From: an uncultured SAR324 cluster bacterium
Lineage (GTDB): Bacteria; SAR324; NAC60-12
Assembly: GCA_902513935.1 (NCBI GenBank)
Contig: CABXOR010000013.1
Span: 1 to 39,061, forward strand
Reading direction: 5' to 3'
Length of the DNA stretch: 39,061 nucleotides
Translations under genes and position numbers: made by a program
The notes under the pieces: generated by a model
What the model was told of the DNA's origin: nothing
Database searches by the model: none
Seen by the model: the letters and a program-made list of their open reading frames with translations, nothing else
Shown here: in pieces, positions 1-8,489 of the stretch
How positions within the stretch are numbered: position 1 is the stretch's first letter
Layout of the letters: the number at the start of each line of letters is the position of its first letter

Positions 1-1
1 A

Positions 2-1375
2 CGCACTTTATCACAAGCCGGCTATATTCCTCATCTGGCTGCGGACGTTCTGGAAGCAAGACCACTCCTCCAGAAACATCCGATCCGCCTCGCTTTTGTT
101 GACATTAACCTGCCCGGAAAAGACGGTCTCTCATTTACCCGGGAAATTTTAAAAGAATTTCCGTCTTTGTTGACTATCGTCATGACCGGCCAGAGTACGA
201 TGTATAACACTGTTGAAGCAATGAAAGCCGGTGCTTTTGATTATGTGGCCAAGCCTTTTAACATTGATGAAATTGAAGAACTGGTAAAACGTGCGCTTCG
301 AGTTCCGCTGAGTACTCCGGAAACTAAAAGAATAAAATCCGGGGAAAAAGCAGACAATTTACTAGCCGGTCAAAGCAAAGTAATGCGCGACCTGTATAAG
401 GCTATCGGTCGAGTCGCAGCTACAGATTTGACAGTACTCATTCAAGGCGAAAGCGGAACCGGGAAGGAACTGATTGCACGTTCCATTCACCAGCATTCTT
501 TACGTTCCAGGCATCCATTTGTTGCAATTAACTGTGCTGCGATTCCTTCAGAGTTGATGGAATCAGAATTATTCGGTCACGAAAAAGGTGCTTTTACTGG
601 TGCAACCGAACGCAAGCATGGTAAACTGGAACTTGCCAGTCAGGGAACTTTGTTTCTGGACGAGATTGGAGACATGCCGATGAGGCTCCAGAGTAAACTC
701 TTGAGGGTCTTGCAGGAAAAACAATTTGAACGAGTTGGGGGGCACGAGCTAATCACGACAAATATGAGAGTGATTGCTGCCACGCACCAGAACCTGGAAG
801 ATTTGATAAAAAATTCAAACTTCCGGACTGACCTGTATTATCGGCTGAATGTTTTTCCGCTTAACATTTCTCCGTTGCGTGAACGACGAGAAGATATTCC
901 GGTTTTAACTGAACATTTTCTGCAGAAGGGGAGCAAAGAAATGGCTGTCGGACGCAAAGCAGTAGAACCAGAAGTGATGCGTGTGTTTGCTCTTTATAAC
1001 TGGCCGGGAAATGTCCGTGAATTGGAAAATACTGTCAAGAGCTTGATGATAACCAATGTCACTGGCACAATAATGTTTGACTCTTTGCCAAAAAATTTGT
1101 TCAGGCCTCAGTCTGTAACAGATTCTGGAGAAAGCCTTGAAGAGGTTGCATCTTTAAAACTGGAAGAACTGGTTCGGGATTCAGTTGAATTCGACAGAGA
1201 TTCACTGTTGGCGGAAGTACTGCCTCAGGTAGAACGGCCACTGCTGAAATTACTCCTTGAACAGACTAACTGGAACCAGCAAAAATCAGCCAGAATTTTA
1301 GGAATTAACAGAAACACCTTACGTAAAAAAATCGAAACGCTGGGCCTGAGGGATCAAAGAAATACTGAAAAATGA
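2..1375 (+). CDS. NtrC-family sigma54-dependent response regulator (5' end outside window)
   Basis: The frame is open to the left edge, so the true start lies outside the window and 458 codons (stop included) are visible. It has the three-part NtrC layout. The receiver remnant has its phosphorylatable aspartate in FVDINLPG (codon 101-103). The AAA+ domain has Walker A GESGTGKE, the sigma54-contact loop GAFTGA near 587-604 and Walker B LFLDEIGD. A C-terminal Fis-type helix-turn-helix contains QQKSARILGINRNTLRKK. Such proteins remodel RNA polymerase-sigma54 after phosphorylation by a sensor kinase. The partner kinase would be expected upstream, outside the window. Family assignment is firm. Whether it is NtrC itself (nitrogen control) or a paralogue cannot be told from this fragment. 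The stop overlaps the start of the next gene by 4 bases (ATGA). Confidence 0.95.
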   Translation, partial: RTLSQAGYIPHLAADVLEARPLLQKHPIRLAFVDINLPGKDGLSFTREILKEFPSLLTIVMTGQSTMYNTVEAMKAGAFDYVAKPFNIDEIEELVKRALRVPLSTPETKRIKSGEKADNLLAGQSKVMRDLYKAIGRVAATDLTVLIQGESGTGKELIARSIHQHSLRSRHPFVAINCAAIPSELMESELFGHEKGAFTGATERKHGKLELASQGTLFLDEIGDMPMRLQSKLLRVLQEKQFERVGGHELITTNMRVIAATHQNLEDLIKNSNFRTDLYYRLNVFPLNISPLRERREDIPVLTEHFLQKGSKEMAVGRKAVEPEVMRVFALYNWPGNVRELENTVKSLMITNVTGTIMFDSLPKNLFRPQSVTDSGESLEEVASLKLEELVRDSVEFDRDSLLAEVLPQVERPLLKLLLEQTNWNQQKSARILGINRNTLRKKIETLGLRDQRNTEK

Positions 1376-1698
1376 AAACAGGAGCCTCGGCAACAATGTT
1401 TCAAAGGGTTTATGATGTTATCCTGGATCGAAAAAAATTCTCTCCAGATAATTCATATGTGGCCTCCTTGATGGACAAAGGAATAGATTCCATTTTGAAA
1501 AAAATTGGTGAGGAATCTGCCGAAGTAATTCTGGCTACAAAAAACGAGAACAGGAAAGAACAAATACACGAAATTACCGATCTCTGGTTTCACTTGCTCA
1601 TCTTGATGGGATATCAGGGGATTACATTAGAAGATATTTCACAAGAACTAAAAAAACGGTTCGGTCAATCTGGCTTAGAAGAAAAAGTACAGCGTTAA
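1372..1698 (+). CDS. hisE: Phosphoribosyl-ATP pyrophosphatase HisE
   Basis: HisE hydrolyses phosphoribosyl-ATP to phosphoribosyl-AMP and pyrophosphate, the second step of histidine synthesis. The 108 aa product is the usual size for the stand-alone enzyme. It shows the MazG-like all-alpha motifs KKIGEESAEVILATKN and EITDLWFHLLILM, whose acidic residues bind Mg2+. The first ATG overlaps the stop of the preceding regulator (ATGA). The family usually begins near the second methionine (MFQRVYDVILDRK, ATG at 1396), so the real start may be 1396, preceded by CAGGAG. No other his gene is in the window, so this is a detached his gene probably co-transcribed with the regulator. Confidence 0.93.
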   Translation: MKTGASATMFQRVYDVILDRKKFSPDNSYVASLMDKGIDSILKKIGEESAEVILATKNENRKEQIHEITDLWFHLLILMGYQGITLEDISQELKKRFGQSGLEEKVQR

Positions 1699-1728
1699 TC
1701 ATTTAACAATCAACACATAGAAACAGCA

Positions 1729-2763
1729 ATGTCTTCCGTATCAAAATCTAGTTCAATTTCAATGAAAATTGCTCAGTCAAAAATCGGGGCCGTGTTTCAG
1801 CCCTTCAAAGCTCAAGGAATTCAATTCCGGAATCGTATCCTTGCACCGCCAACAGTGGACGATCACGCGGATGTACATGGCAAAGTAACACTGCCAATAA
1901 TCAAACACTACCGTTCTTTAGCACGGCAGGGTGCAGGTACGATAATTGTGGAGTCTGCCTATGTGACAAAGCAGGGACGAAGTCACGTCAACCAGCTGGG
2001 AATTTCAGATGAAGAGCATCTTGAGGGTTTGGGAAAATTAGCCCAGGGTGTAAAAAAAGAGGGTGCCACTATCGGAATCCGTCTCAGTCACGCAGGTGCA
2101 CAGACTTCTGAAAGTGCTTGTGGTGAACAACCTGTGGGGCCTTCTGTGCTAAATTTTGGTCGGGATTTTGACATCAGCCGTGAATTCGATCAAGGTGATG
2201 TTGAAGAGATTGTACTCAATTTTGTGCATGCTGCTGAACGTGCAGAAGAAGTCGGTATGGATTTTATTGAAATAAATGGAACTGAACAACAATTGCTGGA
2301 TCAATGTTGTTGTATAAAACTTAACAATCGTGATGACGAATATGGTACAGCAAAGATTGAGAATCGTTTGCAACTGGCACTGGATGTAGTCGACTCTATC
2401 AAGAAACGTGAGTCGGTCAAAATTCCACTTAGTTATTACTTTTCCATCTTTGATAAAATTGATGATGGATTCAAGCCCAAAGATCTTAAAAAGATGTTGA
2501 CATTACTGGAAAATGCAGGTGTAGATATATTCCATCCATTCGCTATCCATGCAATGAATAAATGTTTTGAAAACAAAGAATCTTTGTGCCATTGGTCAGC
2601 AAAGTATACTGACAAGCCAATGATAATTAATGGCAACATTAAATCGCCGCAATTGCTCGAAGAAGCGGCAACACTCGGCTGCGCAGATTGGTTCGCGATG
2701 GATCAAAGTATCTTTGACCGCTTGCAGTGGTATCAATTTCTAAAAAGAAAAATTGATAAATAA
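1729..2763 (+). CDS. Old Yellow Enzyme-like NADH:flavin oxidoreductase
   Basis: A 344 aa single-domain TIM barrel of the OYE family, FMN-dependent enzymes that reduce activated C=C bonds. Visible signs are the N-terminal FQPFKAQGIQFRNRILAPP segment, the RLSHAGAQT strand (family QLxHAGR) and LNNRDDEYG (family xNxRxDEYGG). The usual HGAHGYLLxQF active-site strand reads NGTEQQLLDQCC, so the canonical substrate-binding His pair is missing. Reaction or substrate may therefore differ from classical enoate reductases. It lacks the C-terminal FAD/NAD half seen in trimethylamine-dehydrogenase-type members. It sits between hisE (30-base gap) and a RidA gene (20-base gap), probably one transcript. The substrate is unknown. 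Confidence 0.85.
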   Translation: MSSVSKSSSISMKIAQSKIGAVFQPFKAQGIQFRNRILAPPTVDDHADVHGKVTLPIIKHYRSLARQGAGTIIVESAYVTKQGRSHVNQLGISDEEHLEGLGKLAQGVKKEGATIGIRLSHAGAQTSESACGEQPVGPSVLNFGRDFDISREFDQGDVEEIVLNFVHAAERAEEVGMDFIEINGTEQQLLDQCCCIKLNNRDDEYGTAKIENRLQLALDVVDSIKKRESVKIPLSYYFSIFDKIDDGFKPKDLKKMLTLLENAGVDIFHPFAIHAMNKCFENKESLCHWSAKYTDKPMIINGNIKSPQLLEEAATLGCADWFAMDQSIFDRLQWYQFLKRKIDK

Positions 2764-2783
2764 TATTCTGAGTAAACCAGAAA

Positions 2784-3176
2784 ATGCCACGTTCAATTAT
2801 CAAAACATCAAAGGCGCCTGCACCCGTAGGCCCTTATTCTCAAGCCGTAAGCTGCGGTAACATCCTGTATGTTTCCGGACAAATCCCACTTGATCCTGAG
2901 AGTGGAGAACTGGTTGGGAATTCGTTTGCAGAACAATGTCACCGGGTACTTTTAAATCTTAAAATACTTCTGGAAGCAGGAGGTTCGGGATTGGAACGTG
3001 TACTGAAAGTCACAATTTACATGAAAAATCTGGGTCAATTTGGTGAGTTAAATGAAATATACTCAGAATATTTTGATGTTTCTAAACCTGCACGGGCATG
3101 TGTAGAAGTAAGTAATTTACCAAAAGGAGCAGATGTTGAAATGGATGCAATTGCAGAAATTTCTTCTGTTAACTAA
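2784..3176 (+). CDS. ridA: RidA family enamine/imine deaminase
   Basis: RidA (YjgF/YER057c/UK114) proteins hydrolyse reactive 2-aminoacrylate and other enamine/imine intermediates released by PLP enzymes. At 130 aa the length is typical. The sequence carries the trimer-forming fold motifs APVGPYSQAV, YVSGQIPLDPESGELV and the active-site arginine region ARACVEVSNLPKGADVE (equivalent of Arg105). It lies directly before homoserine dehydrogenase, which fits a role in protecting branched amino acid and threonine metabolism from enamine damage. The assignment to the archetypal RidA subgroup is likely because the catalytic Arg is present. Confidence 0.93.
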   Translation: MPRSIIKTSKAPAPVGPYSQAVSCGNILYVSGQIPLDPESGELVGNSFAEQCHRVLLNLKILLEAGGSGLERVLKVTIYMKNLGQFGELNEIYSEYFDVSKPARACVEVSNLPKGADVEMDAIAEISSVN

Positions 3177-3205
3177 TAATTTTCAACAATAAAAAAATCA
3201 AACTG

Positions 3206-4495
3206 ATGTCAGCGTTAAATATAGCAATTGCCGGGTTCGGTACAATTGGTAGTGGTGTCGCACACGTTTTAGAACAACATAGCAAAGAACCTGATGTAAC
3301 CATTAATCTCATGGGAATTCTGGAAAGTGATACTAAGGGGATATTTGCCAGGCCATGGTTCGAAAAAAGACCGGAATTGTTTTATGATAATCCGGATAAA
3401 CTTCTTGCTGATTCACAGGTTAATGTAATTGTTGAGACCATAGGAGGAAGCGGATTTTCCCGTGAACTGATCACAAAGGCCTTAAAGAACGGGAAACATG
3501 TTGTTACTGCAAATAAGGATTTGATTGCGGTTCACGGTGCTGAACTGATGGCAGTCGCGCGAGAAAACGGACGTCATTTGCTTTTTGAAGCAGCTGTGGC
3601 TGGAGCAATTCCGGTTTTGCGGTTACTTAAAGATTATCTGCAGGTACAGGATATTAATGGTATCCGGGCAATTCTGAACGGTACAACAAACTACATTCTA
3701 AGTGAAATGGAATGCAATGACCTTTCTTTTGAGACTGCGCTTTCACAGGCTCAGGAATTGGGATTTGCAGAACAGGATCCGACAAACGATATAAAGGGAA
3801 TTGATGCCCGTTACAAACTCGTAATTCTGACTTATTTAATTACTGGTCAATGGTTTGCGCCTGAGCAAATCAATTTGGAGGGAATAGATCACTTGGAACT
3901 GGCTGATTTTGAATATGCTGAACGAATGGGCCGGAGCATTAAATTGATCGCAAATCTTCGACTCAGTGATCTTGGAATACAGGTTTATGTTTTGCCGCTC
4001 ATGATTGAAAAAGACGATATGCTGGCAAAAATCACCGGATCAACAAATGCTGTGACGCTTTCAGGGAAGTATGCAGATGACATCACCCTGATCGGTAAAG
4101 GTGCCGGCAGTCTACCTACTGCCTCGGCGATTGTTTCTGACCTGAACAAAATTCAAAGACACCATGAACCATTCCCTCCTCCTCCTTCTAACAAGAAGAT
4201 ATATATTGAATCGATGGACAACATACAATTTCGCCACACATTACGCTTTGAAGTTCGGGACCAGCCAGGAATATTCGGTCACTACGGCAGTATCTTTGAG
4301 CGGCATTCAATTAACATATATGCTTTGGAGCAGTTGCCGCAGTACCACCGAATTGGTAAAGAAGGTGATGAAACAGTGATTTTCACATTGACACTCCAGA
4401 ACTGTAAAGAAGGATTGCTCCACAAAGCTCTCAAAGAAATTAACCAGGCAGACTACATGCTGAAACCCGTAGTACTCCTAAGGGAAATTGTCTGA
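3206..4495 (+). CDS. hom: Homoserine dehydrogenase with ACT domain
   Basis: Catalyses NAD(P)H-dependent reduction of aspartate semialdehyde to homoserine, the branch to threonine and methionine. The 429 aa length is normal for the monofunctional enzyme. The nucleotide-binding loop IAGFGTIGSGVAHVL is at the N-terminus, VVTANKDLIA follows, and the catalytic-domain signature region is around AILNGTTNYIL and GFAEQDPTNDIKGIDARYKL. The last 80 or so residues (RFEVRDQPGIFGHYGSIF) form an ACT domain, the usual site of threonine feedback inhibition. The start ATG follows an AT-rich spacer without a strong Shine-Dalgarno. Confidence in function is very high. Confidence 0.96.
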   Translation: MSALNIAIAGFGTIGSGVAHVLEQHSKEPDVTINLMGILESDTKGIFARPWFEKRPELFYDNPDKLLADSQVNVIVETIGGSGFSRELITKALKNGKHVVTANKDLIAVHGAELMAVARENGRHLLFEAAVAGAIPVLRLLKDYLQVQDINGIRAILNGTTNYILSEMECNDLSFETALSQAQELGFAEQDPTNDIKGIDARYKLVILTYLITGQWFAPEQINLEGIDHLELADFEYAERMGRSIKLIANLRLSDLGIQVYVLPLMIEKDDMLAKITGSTNAVTLSGKYADDITLIGKGAGSLPTASAIVSDLNKIQRHHEPFPPPPSNKKIYIESMDNIQFRHTLRFEVRDQPGIFGHYGSIFERHSINIYALEQLPQYHRIGKEGDETVIFTLTLQNCKEGLLHKALKEINQADYMLKPVVLLREIV

Positions 4496-4554
4496 AGTTT
4501 TAAGAATACTGTTCCATAGTAATCAACTGACAAAAAGCACTCGTTAATAAAAAT

Positions 4555-5391
4555 ATGTTCAAGTTTATCGGTACTTACCGTCTTTATATTTCCATCGTTA
4601 CTACCCTCATTTTTCTGTTTTTCTTAATGTATCAAACTTATAACGAACAAGGTACATCCAGGTTTCAAATGGTAGTACAAACCATAACATACCCCGTGCA
4701 GACCTCAGTGCAGTCTGTCGTATCAACTATAAAAAATACCTGGAATTCTTACATAAATCTTATTGAGGTTAATGAAGAGAATAAACTGCTCAAACAGCAG
4801 TTGCTGAATATGGAAGAGAAGCTGAATCAGCACATTGAGAATTCTGTACAGTTTTTCAGATTGAGGTCTCAACTGCTCTTTGCACAAAAAAAAGCTCACA
4901 AGGAAATATTTTCAGAGATTATTGGAGAGTCTGCAGACAATACTCATCAGATACGCTTGATAAACCGCGGCAGCAACCAATTGCTTCAGCGAAACTACAT
5001 TGTTATCCGCAAAGAGGGGTTGGTCGGCCGTATTCAGTCTGTTTCACCTTATCAGTCTTCAGTACAACTGATTATTGACCACCGCAGCCGTGTTCCTGCT
5101 TTGATTCAACGTAATCGCGTTAGAGGTTTGATTTATGGAACTCACGATGGCATGGAAATGAGGCAAATTAATCAGCATGCGAAAATTAAAATTGGAGATC
5201 GTGTTATTTCCAGTGGTCTTGGCAATCTGTATCCTAAAGGGATCCTAATTGGCTGGGTCAGTGGAATAAACCACGAACCCCATGAACTATTCAAAACTGC
5301 AAGATTGGATAGTGCTGTTGACTTTAATCAAATAGAAGAGGTATTTGCAATTTTGCCTTCCAAATCTGATTCTAATTTGTCTGTTGAATGA
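4555..5391 (+). CDS. mreC: Rod shape-determining protein MreC
   Basis: MreC is the periplasmic scaffold of the elongasome that connects MreB with PBP2/RodA. The 278 aa product has one N-terminal membrane helix (about residues 10-27), a coiled coil (VNEENKLLKQQLLNMEEKL) and the beta-rich MreC domain with GLVGRIQSVSPYQSSVQLI and SGLGNLYPKGILIGWV. The stop overlaps the start of mreD by 4 bases, so they are translationally coupled. mreB is not adjacent in the window, since homoserine dehydrogenase lies upstream. Confidence 0.95.
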   Translation: MFKFIGTYRLYISIVTTLIFLFFLMYQTYNEQGTSRFQMVVQTITYPVQTSVQSVVSTIKNTWNSYINLIEVNEENKLLKQQLLNMEEKLNQHIENSVQFFRLRSQLLFAQKKAHKEIFSEIIGESADNTHQIRLINRGSNQLLQRNYIVIRKEGLVGRIQSVSPYQSSVQLIIDHRSRVPALIQRNRVRGLIYGTHDGMEMRQINQHAKIKIGDRVISSGLGNLYPKGILIGWVSGINHEPHELFKTARLDSAVDFNQIEEVFAILPSKSDSNLSVE

Positions 5392-5888
5392 TGAGATTAT
5401 TCACACTTTCTTTAGGGTTTATGTTCATCGGTGTCTTTATGAACATCGTTTTCAACTACTATTTTCAACCAGTCGGTTTAAAAATAAACTGGATGCTTAT
5501 TTTCATACTTGTGCTGACATTCCGTCATTCTTCAATTTCACTGTCATTTCTCGGTGTATTTGCGGGAATGATTTTAGACTCACTGTCGCATGGTTACATA
5601 GGGCTTTATGGAATTTCTTTTTTTGTAACTCTGTTACTTGCCCGTCAGTTAATTAAATTATTTTACGCAAATACTATTTTTACAGTCAGCCTTGCTGTCT
5701 CAGTTATGACAATCCTAGAGGGTTGGATATCTCTATCCTTTCTGGGCATGCTAGAAACTGAGCTGAACCAATCTTCTTTAATACTGACCTCAACTCTTCC
5801 ACTTGCCGTTTTGCATGGGCTAGTAACCCCATTTATTCTTCAAAGTGTAATTTGGGGAGAAAATCTTTTCATAGGTGATACAGCATGA
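5388..5888 (+). CDS. mreD: Rod shape-determining protein MreD
   Basis: A 166 aa integral membrane protein with about five hydrophobic helices, as expected for MreD, the membrane partner of MreC in the cell-elongation complex. The motif LGVFAGMILDSLSHGYIGLYG corresponds to the conserved GlyxxxDxxxxxxxG region of the family. It overlaps mreC by 4 bases upstream and the PBP2 gene by 4 bases downstream. That synteny makes the assignment secure despite the low conservation of the family. An overlapping frame at 5345-5656 is a shadow. Confidence 0.93.
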   Translation: MMRLFTLSLGFMFIGVFMNIVFNYYFQPVGLKINWMLIFILVLTFRHSSISLSFLGVFAGMILDSLSHGYIGLYGISFFVTLLLARQLIKLFYANTIFTVSLAVSVMTILEGWISLSFLGMLETELNQSSLILTSTLPLAVLHGLVTPFILQSVIWGENLFIGDTA

Positions 5889-7771
5889 AGCCGAATCTTC
5901 TTGATTTTGAAGAGTTGGACCGGATTCGGATTCGCCTCATTATTTTGGGTGGAGTCGTAATTTTGATTTTCTCCCTGCTGGCTTCACGTCTTTGGTATCT
6001 GCAAATTTCCCATGGCGAGAAATATCTCGAATTTTCTCAGGGCAACCGTATTCGTCTGGTTCCGGAACCTGCTTTGCGTGGAAATATTTATGACAGGAAT
6101 GGAGTTTTACTGGCCGAAAACCGCCCTGCTTACCAACTGCTTCTGATAAGAGAGGACACACCAAATCTGGAAACAACTTTGCACAAAGTTTCAGATTCTC
6201 TCAAAATCTCCTATTCTGCTCTAAAGGAAAAAATTGATGCCAATCAGGATTTGGCTCAGTTTAGGCCTATTATACTTGAAGAAGACTTGGAATATGAAAA
6301 AGCCATGCATCTGGAAACATTTCAGGATGATTTCCCAGGTGTTTCTGTTGTGGTCCGTCCACGCAGATTTTACCCACAAAAAAACTTTGCTTCTCATCTT
6401 ATCGGCTATGTGGGAATTGTCCAGGAAGATTGGTCAGAATTGCCGGCAGAAAAACGGAGTTCCAGCCAGATTGTCGGTCACTCCGGAGTTGAACTTCTTG
6501 AGAACGATTACATGATTGGACTCGATGGGGGCCGACAGGCTGAAGTTGATCATATGGGGAGGGAACTACAGGTTTTAGGAAAACCTGTCCCCTCTGTGCC
6601 TGGAAAAAATATCACTTTGAGCCTGGATGTCCGTCTCCAGAAAGTTGCAACTGATGCAATGAAGGGTGAAAGCGGTGCGGTAATTGTCATGAATCCAAAA
6701 ACCGGAGGAATTCTTGCCATGGCAAGTTTTCCTGATTTTGATCCAAATTTGTTTTCCGGAGGAATAGATCCGGAAAATTGGAAACGTCTCTTGGGAAATC
6801 CCCAACATCCTATGGAAAACAAAGCTATTCAAGGTCTCTATGCTCCCGGATCAATTTTTAAAGTAGCCACAGCTTATGCCGGACTTGAAAAGGGTGCTAT
6901 TTCCCCTAAAACAGAATATGTCTGTAATGGGTTTTTTCATGTTAAAGGACGCAGTGAACCATTTAAATGCTGGAAGGAAACGGGCCATGGAAGAGTTAAA
7001 CTACATGACGCAATTAAAGGTTCATGCAACGTCTTCTTTTATAATACAGGAATGGGAGCTGGAGTAGATGAGTTGCATAAATACGCAAGCCTGTTCCGCC
7101 TGGGAAAATTAACCGGAGTTGGGCTCTTGAATGAAAAAGCCGGATTAATTCCCAGCAGCAGTTGGAAAAAAAGAGTTTTTAACGAACCATGGTATGGTGG
7201 TGAAACCCCTTCCATGTCAATCGGGCAGGGTTATATTATTGTTACGCCGCTTCAGGTAATTAATATGATTAATATTCTTGCAAATTACGGAATGTGGATG
7301 CCACCCAGGCTTTTTTTGGAAGATGAAGGAACAGCACCTCGACAAATACCTTTAAACAAAGAATATTTGAGCTTAATCCGCAAGGGAATGGTTGCAGTGG
7401 TAAATGAAGCTGGTGGAACTGCCCGTAAAGTTCAGTTTGAAGAATTTAATGTTGCTGGAAAAACTGCGACCTCACAGGTTATCAGTACCAAAACCATGGA
7501 GACACTTGACGAAGAAGCAAAGCTAAAAAAAGAATTTCAGAACCATGCTTGGTTTGTAGCTTTTGGCCCATCGGAAGACCCGGAAATTTCAGTGATAGCA
7601 TTGGTTGAACACGGTGGTGGAGGTTCAAGAGCTGCTGCTCCAGTTGTTCGAAAAATACTTAGCTACTACATCGACAATATTTACAAACCAAAATCTAAAA
7701 AAACAGTGAAAACTAACTTCGAGTCAAAAAATTTAAAATTCAGTACACGTCTTCAAATGGCCTTCAACTGA
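5885..7771 (+). CDS. mrdA: Penicillin-binding protein 2 (peptidoglycan transpeptidase), variant KTA motif
   Basis: PBP2 cross-links peptidoglycan during cell elongation, working with RodA and MreC. The 628 aa product has a short cytoplasmic N-terminus, one membrane anchor (about residues 20-38), the PBP dimerisation domain (GNIYDRNGVLLAENRPAYQL) and a transpeptidase domain. The active-site serine is in SIFK (GSIFKVATAYAG) and the second motif is SCN (KGSCNVFFYNTG). The third motif reads GKTATSQV, so the family KTG/KSG is KTA here, an unusual Gly-to-Ala change beside the oxyanion hole. Everything else looks intact. It is the last gene of mreC-mreD-mrdA; rodA does not follow. Confidence 0.95.
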   Translation: MKPNLLDFEELDRIRIRLIILGGVVILIFSLLASRLWYLQISHGEKYLEFSQGNRIRLVPEPALRGNIYDRNGVLLAENRPAYQLLLIREDTPNLETTLHKVSDSLKISYSALKEKIDANQDLAQFRPIILEEDLEYEKAMHLETFQDDFPGVSVVVRPRRFYPQKNFASHLIGYVGIVQEDWSELPAEKRSSSQIVGHSGVELLENDYMIGLDGGRQAEVDHMGRELQVLGKPVPSVPGKNITLSLDVRLQKVATDAMKGESGAVIVMNPKTGGILAMASFPDFDPNLFSGGIDPENWKRLLGNPQHPMENKAIQGLYAPGSIFKVATAYAGLEKGAISPKTEYVCNGFFHVKGRSEPFKCWKETGHGRVKLHDAIKGSCNVFFYNTGMGAGVDELHKYASLFRLGKLTGVGLLNEKAGLIPSSSWKKRVFNEPWYGGETPSMSIGQGYIIVTPLQVINMINILANYGMWMPPRLFLEDEGTAPRQIPLNKEYLSLIRKGMVAVVNEAGGTARKVQFEEFNVAGKTATSQVISTKTMETLDEEAKLKKEFQNHAWFVAFGPSEDPEISVIALVEHGGGGSRAAAPVVRKILSYYIDNIYKPKSKKTVKTNFESKNLKFSTRLQMAFN

Positions 7772-7778
7772 AATCCTG

Positions 7779-7811
7779 ATTCCAGACAGGAATGTATGCA
7801 GTTACCTGCAT
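7779..7811 (+). promoter_or_regulatory. Two short adjacent inverted repeats between mrdA and maf
   Basis: ATTCC-agaca-GGAAT (7779-7793) is followed by ATGCAG-ttac-CTGCAT (7796-7811). Both stems are perfect in sequence. No U-tract follows, so a classical intrinsic terminator is unlikely. They may act as an mRNA stem pair or processing site in the 82-base gap before maf. Function is inferred only. Confidence 0.3.
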
Positions 7812-7853
7812 CGTCTGCAACTTTATAAACAATCTGCTTTAAACTCTCATAAA

Positions 7854-8489
7854 ATGTCCCAGTTTATACAGCATCGCCCTTTGTGCCTGGCCTCTTCTTC
7901 ACCTCGTCGCAAGATGTTTTTGAAAAAATATGGCCTCCAATTTAACTGTCACACTCCAATAATTAATGAGACACCGGAGAAAAGCGAGTCTGCAAAAAGT
8001 TTTGTCAAACGAATGGCCCATGAAAAGGCCCTGCAGGTACAAAGGACGTACTCAAAACTGGCAGAAGATGTCATAATCCTCTCAGGAGATACTATTGTTT
8101 ATTTTGACGGGAAAATACTGGGGAAACCACAATCAATTCAGGATGCCAGGACAATGCTGACTCAATTGAGTGGAAGGACACATCATGTTTTTTCCGGATA
8201 TTCAATCTTAGATTCCTCTTCCGGAAATCAAATAACAGATCTCGTTTGTACGGAAGTCCGTTTTTTAAAATTAAATGCTGATCTGCTTGAGTGGTATCTT
8301 AACTCCAAAGAATCTTTTGATAAAGCTGGTGCATATTCAATTCAAGGTTTAGGTGCTATTTTAGTTGAATCAATCTCCGGGTCATACAGCAATGTTGTAG
8401 GATTTCCCATTGAATGTATAATTCCAAACTTGACCGAAAATGGCTGGATTTCCTTTGCAGAAAATACTCAACATGAGGTGTACGCATGA
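7854..8489 (+). CDS. maf: Maf-like nucleotide pyrophosphatase
   Basis: Maf proteins are house-cleaning nucleoside triphosphate pyrophosphatases (dTTP/UTP or m7GTP) that also affect septum formation. The 211 aa product has the N-terminal LASSSPRRKMFLKK signature, the catalytic acidic motif ILSGDTIVYFDGKILGKP and SGRTHHVFSGYSI. GAYSIQGLGAILVESISGSYSNVVGFP is the conserved C-terminal block. The YfhB/Maf substrate subgroup (UTP/dTTP versus modified) is not settled, though the GAYSIQG block is closest to the dTTP/UTP group. The stop overlaps the next start (ATGA), and proximity to mrdA is a common arrangement. Confidence 0.93.
   Translation: MSQFIQHRPLCLASSSPRRKMFLKKYGLQFNCHTPIINETPEKSESAKSFVKRMAHEKALQVQRTYSKLAEDVIILSGDTIVYFDGKILGKPQSIQDARTMLTQLSGRTHHVFSGYSILDSSSGNQITDLVCTEVRFLKLNADLLEWYLNSKESFDKAGAYSIQGLGAILVESISGSYSNVVGFPIECIIPNLTENGWISFAENTQHEVYA

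Noticed and set aside
4164..4379. Frame inside homoserine dehydrogenase
   Set aside because: Alternate frame of a well-supported gene with no ribosome site or family features.
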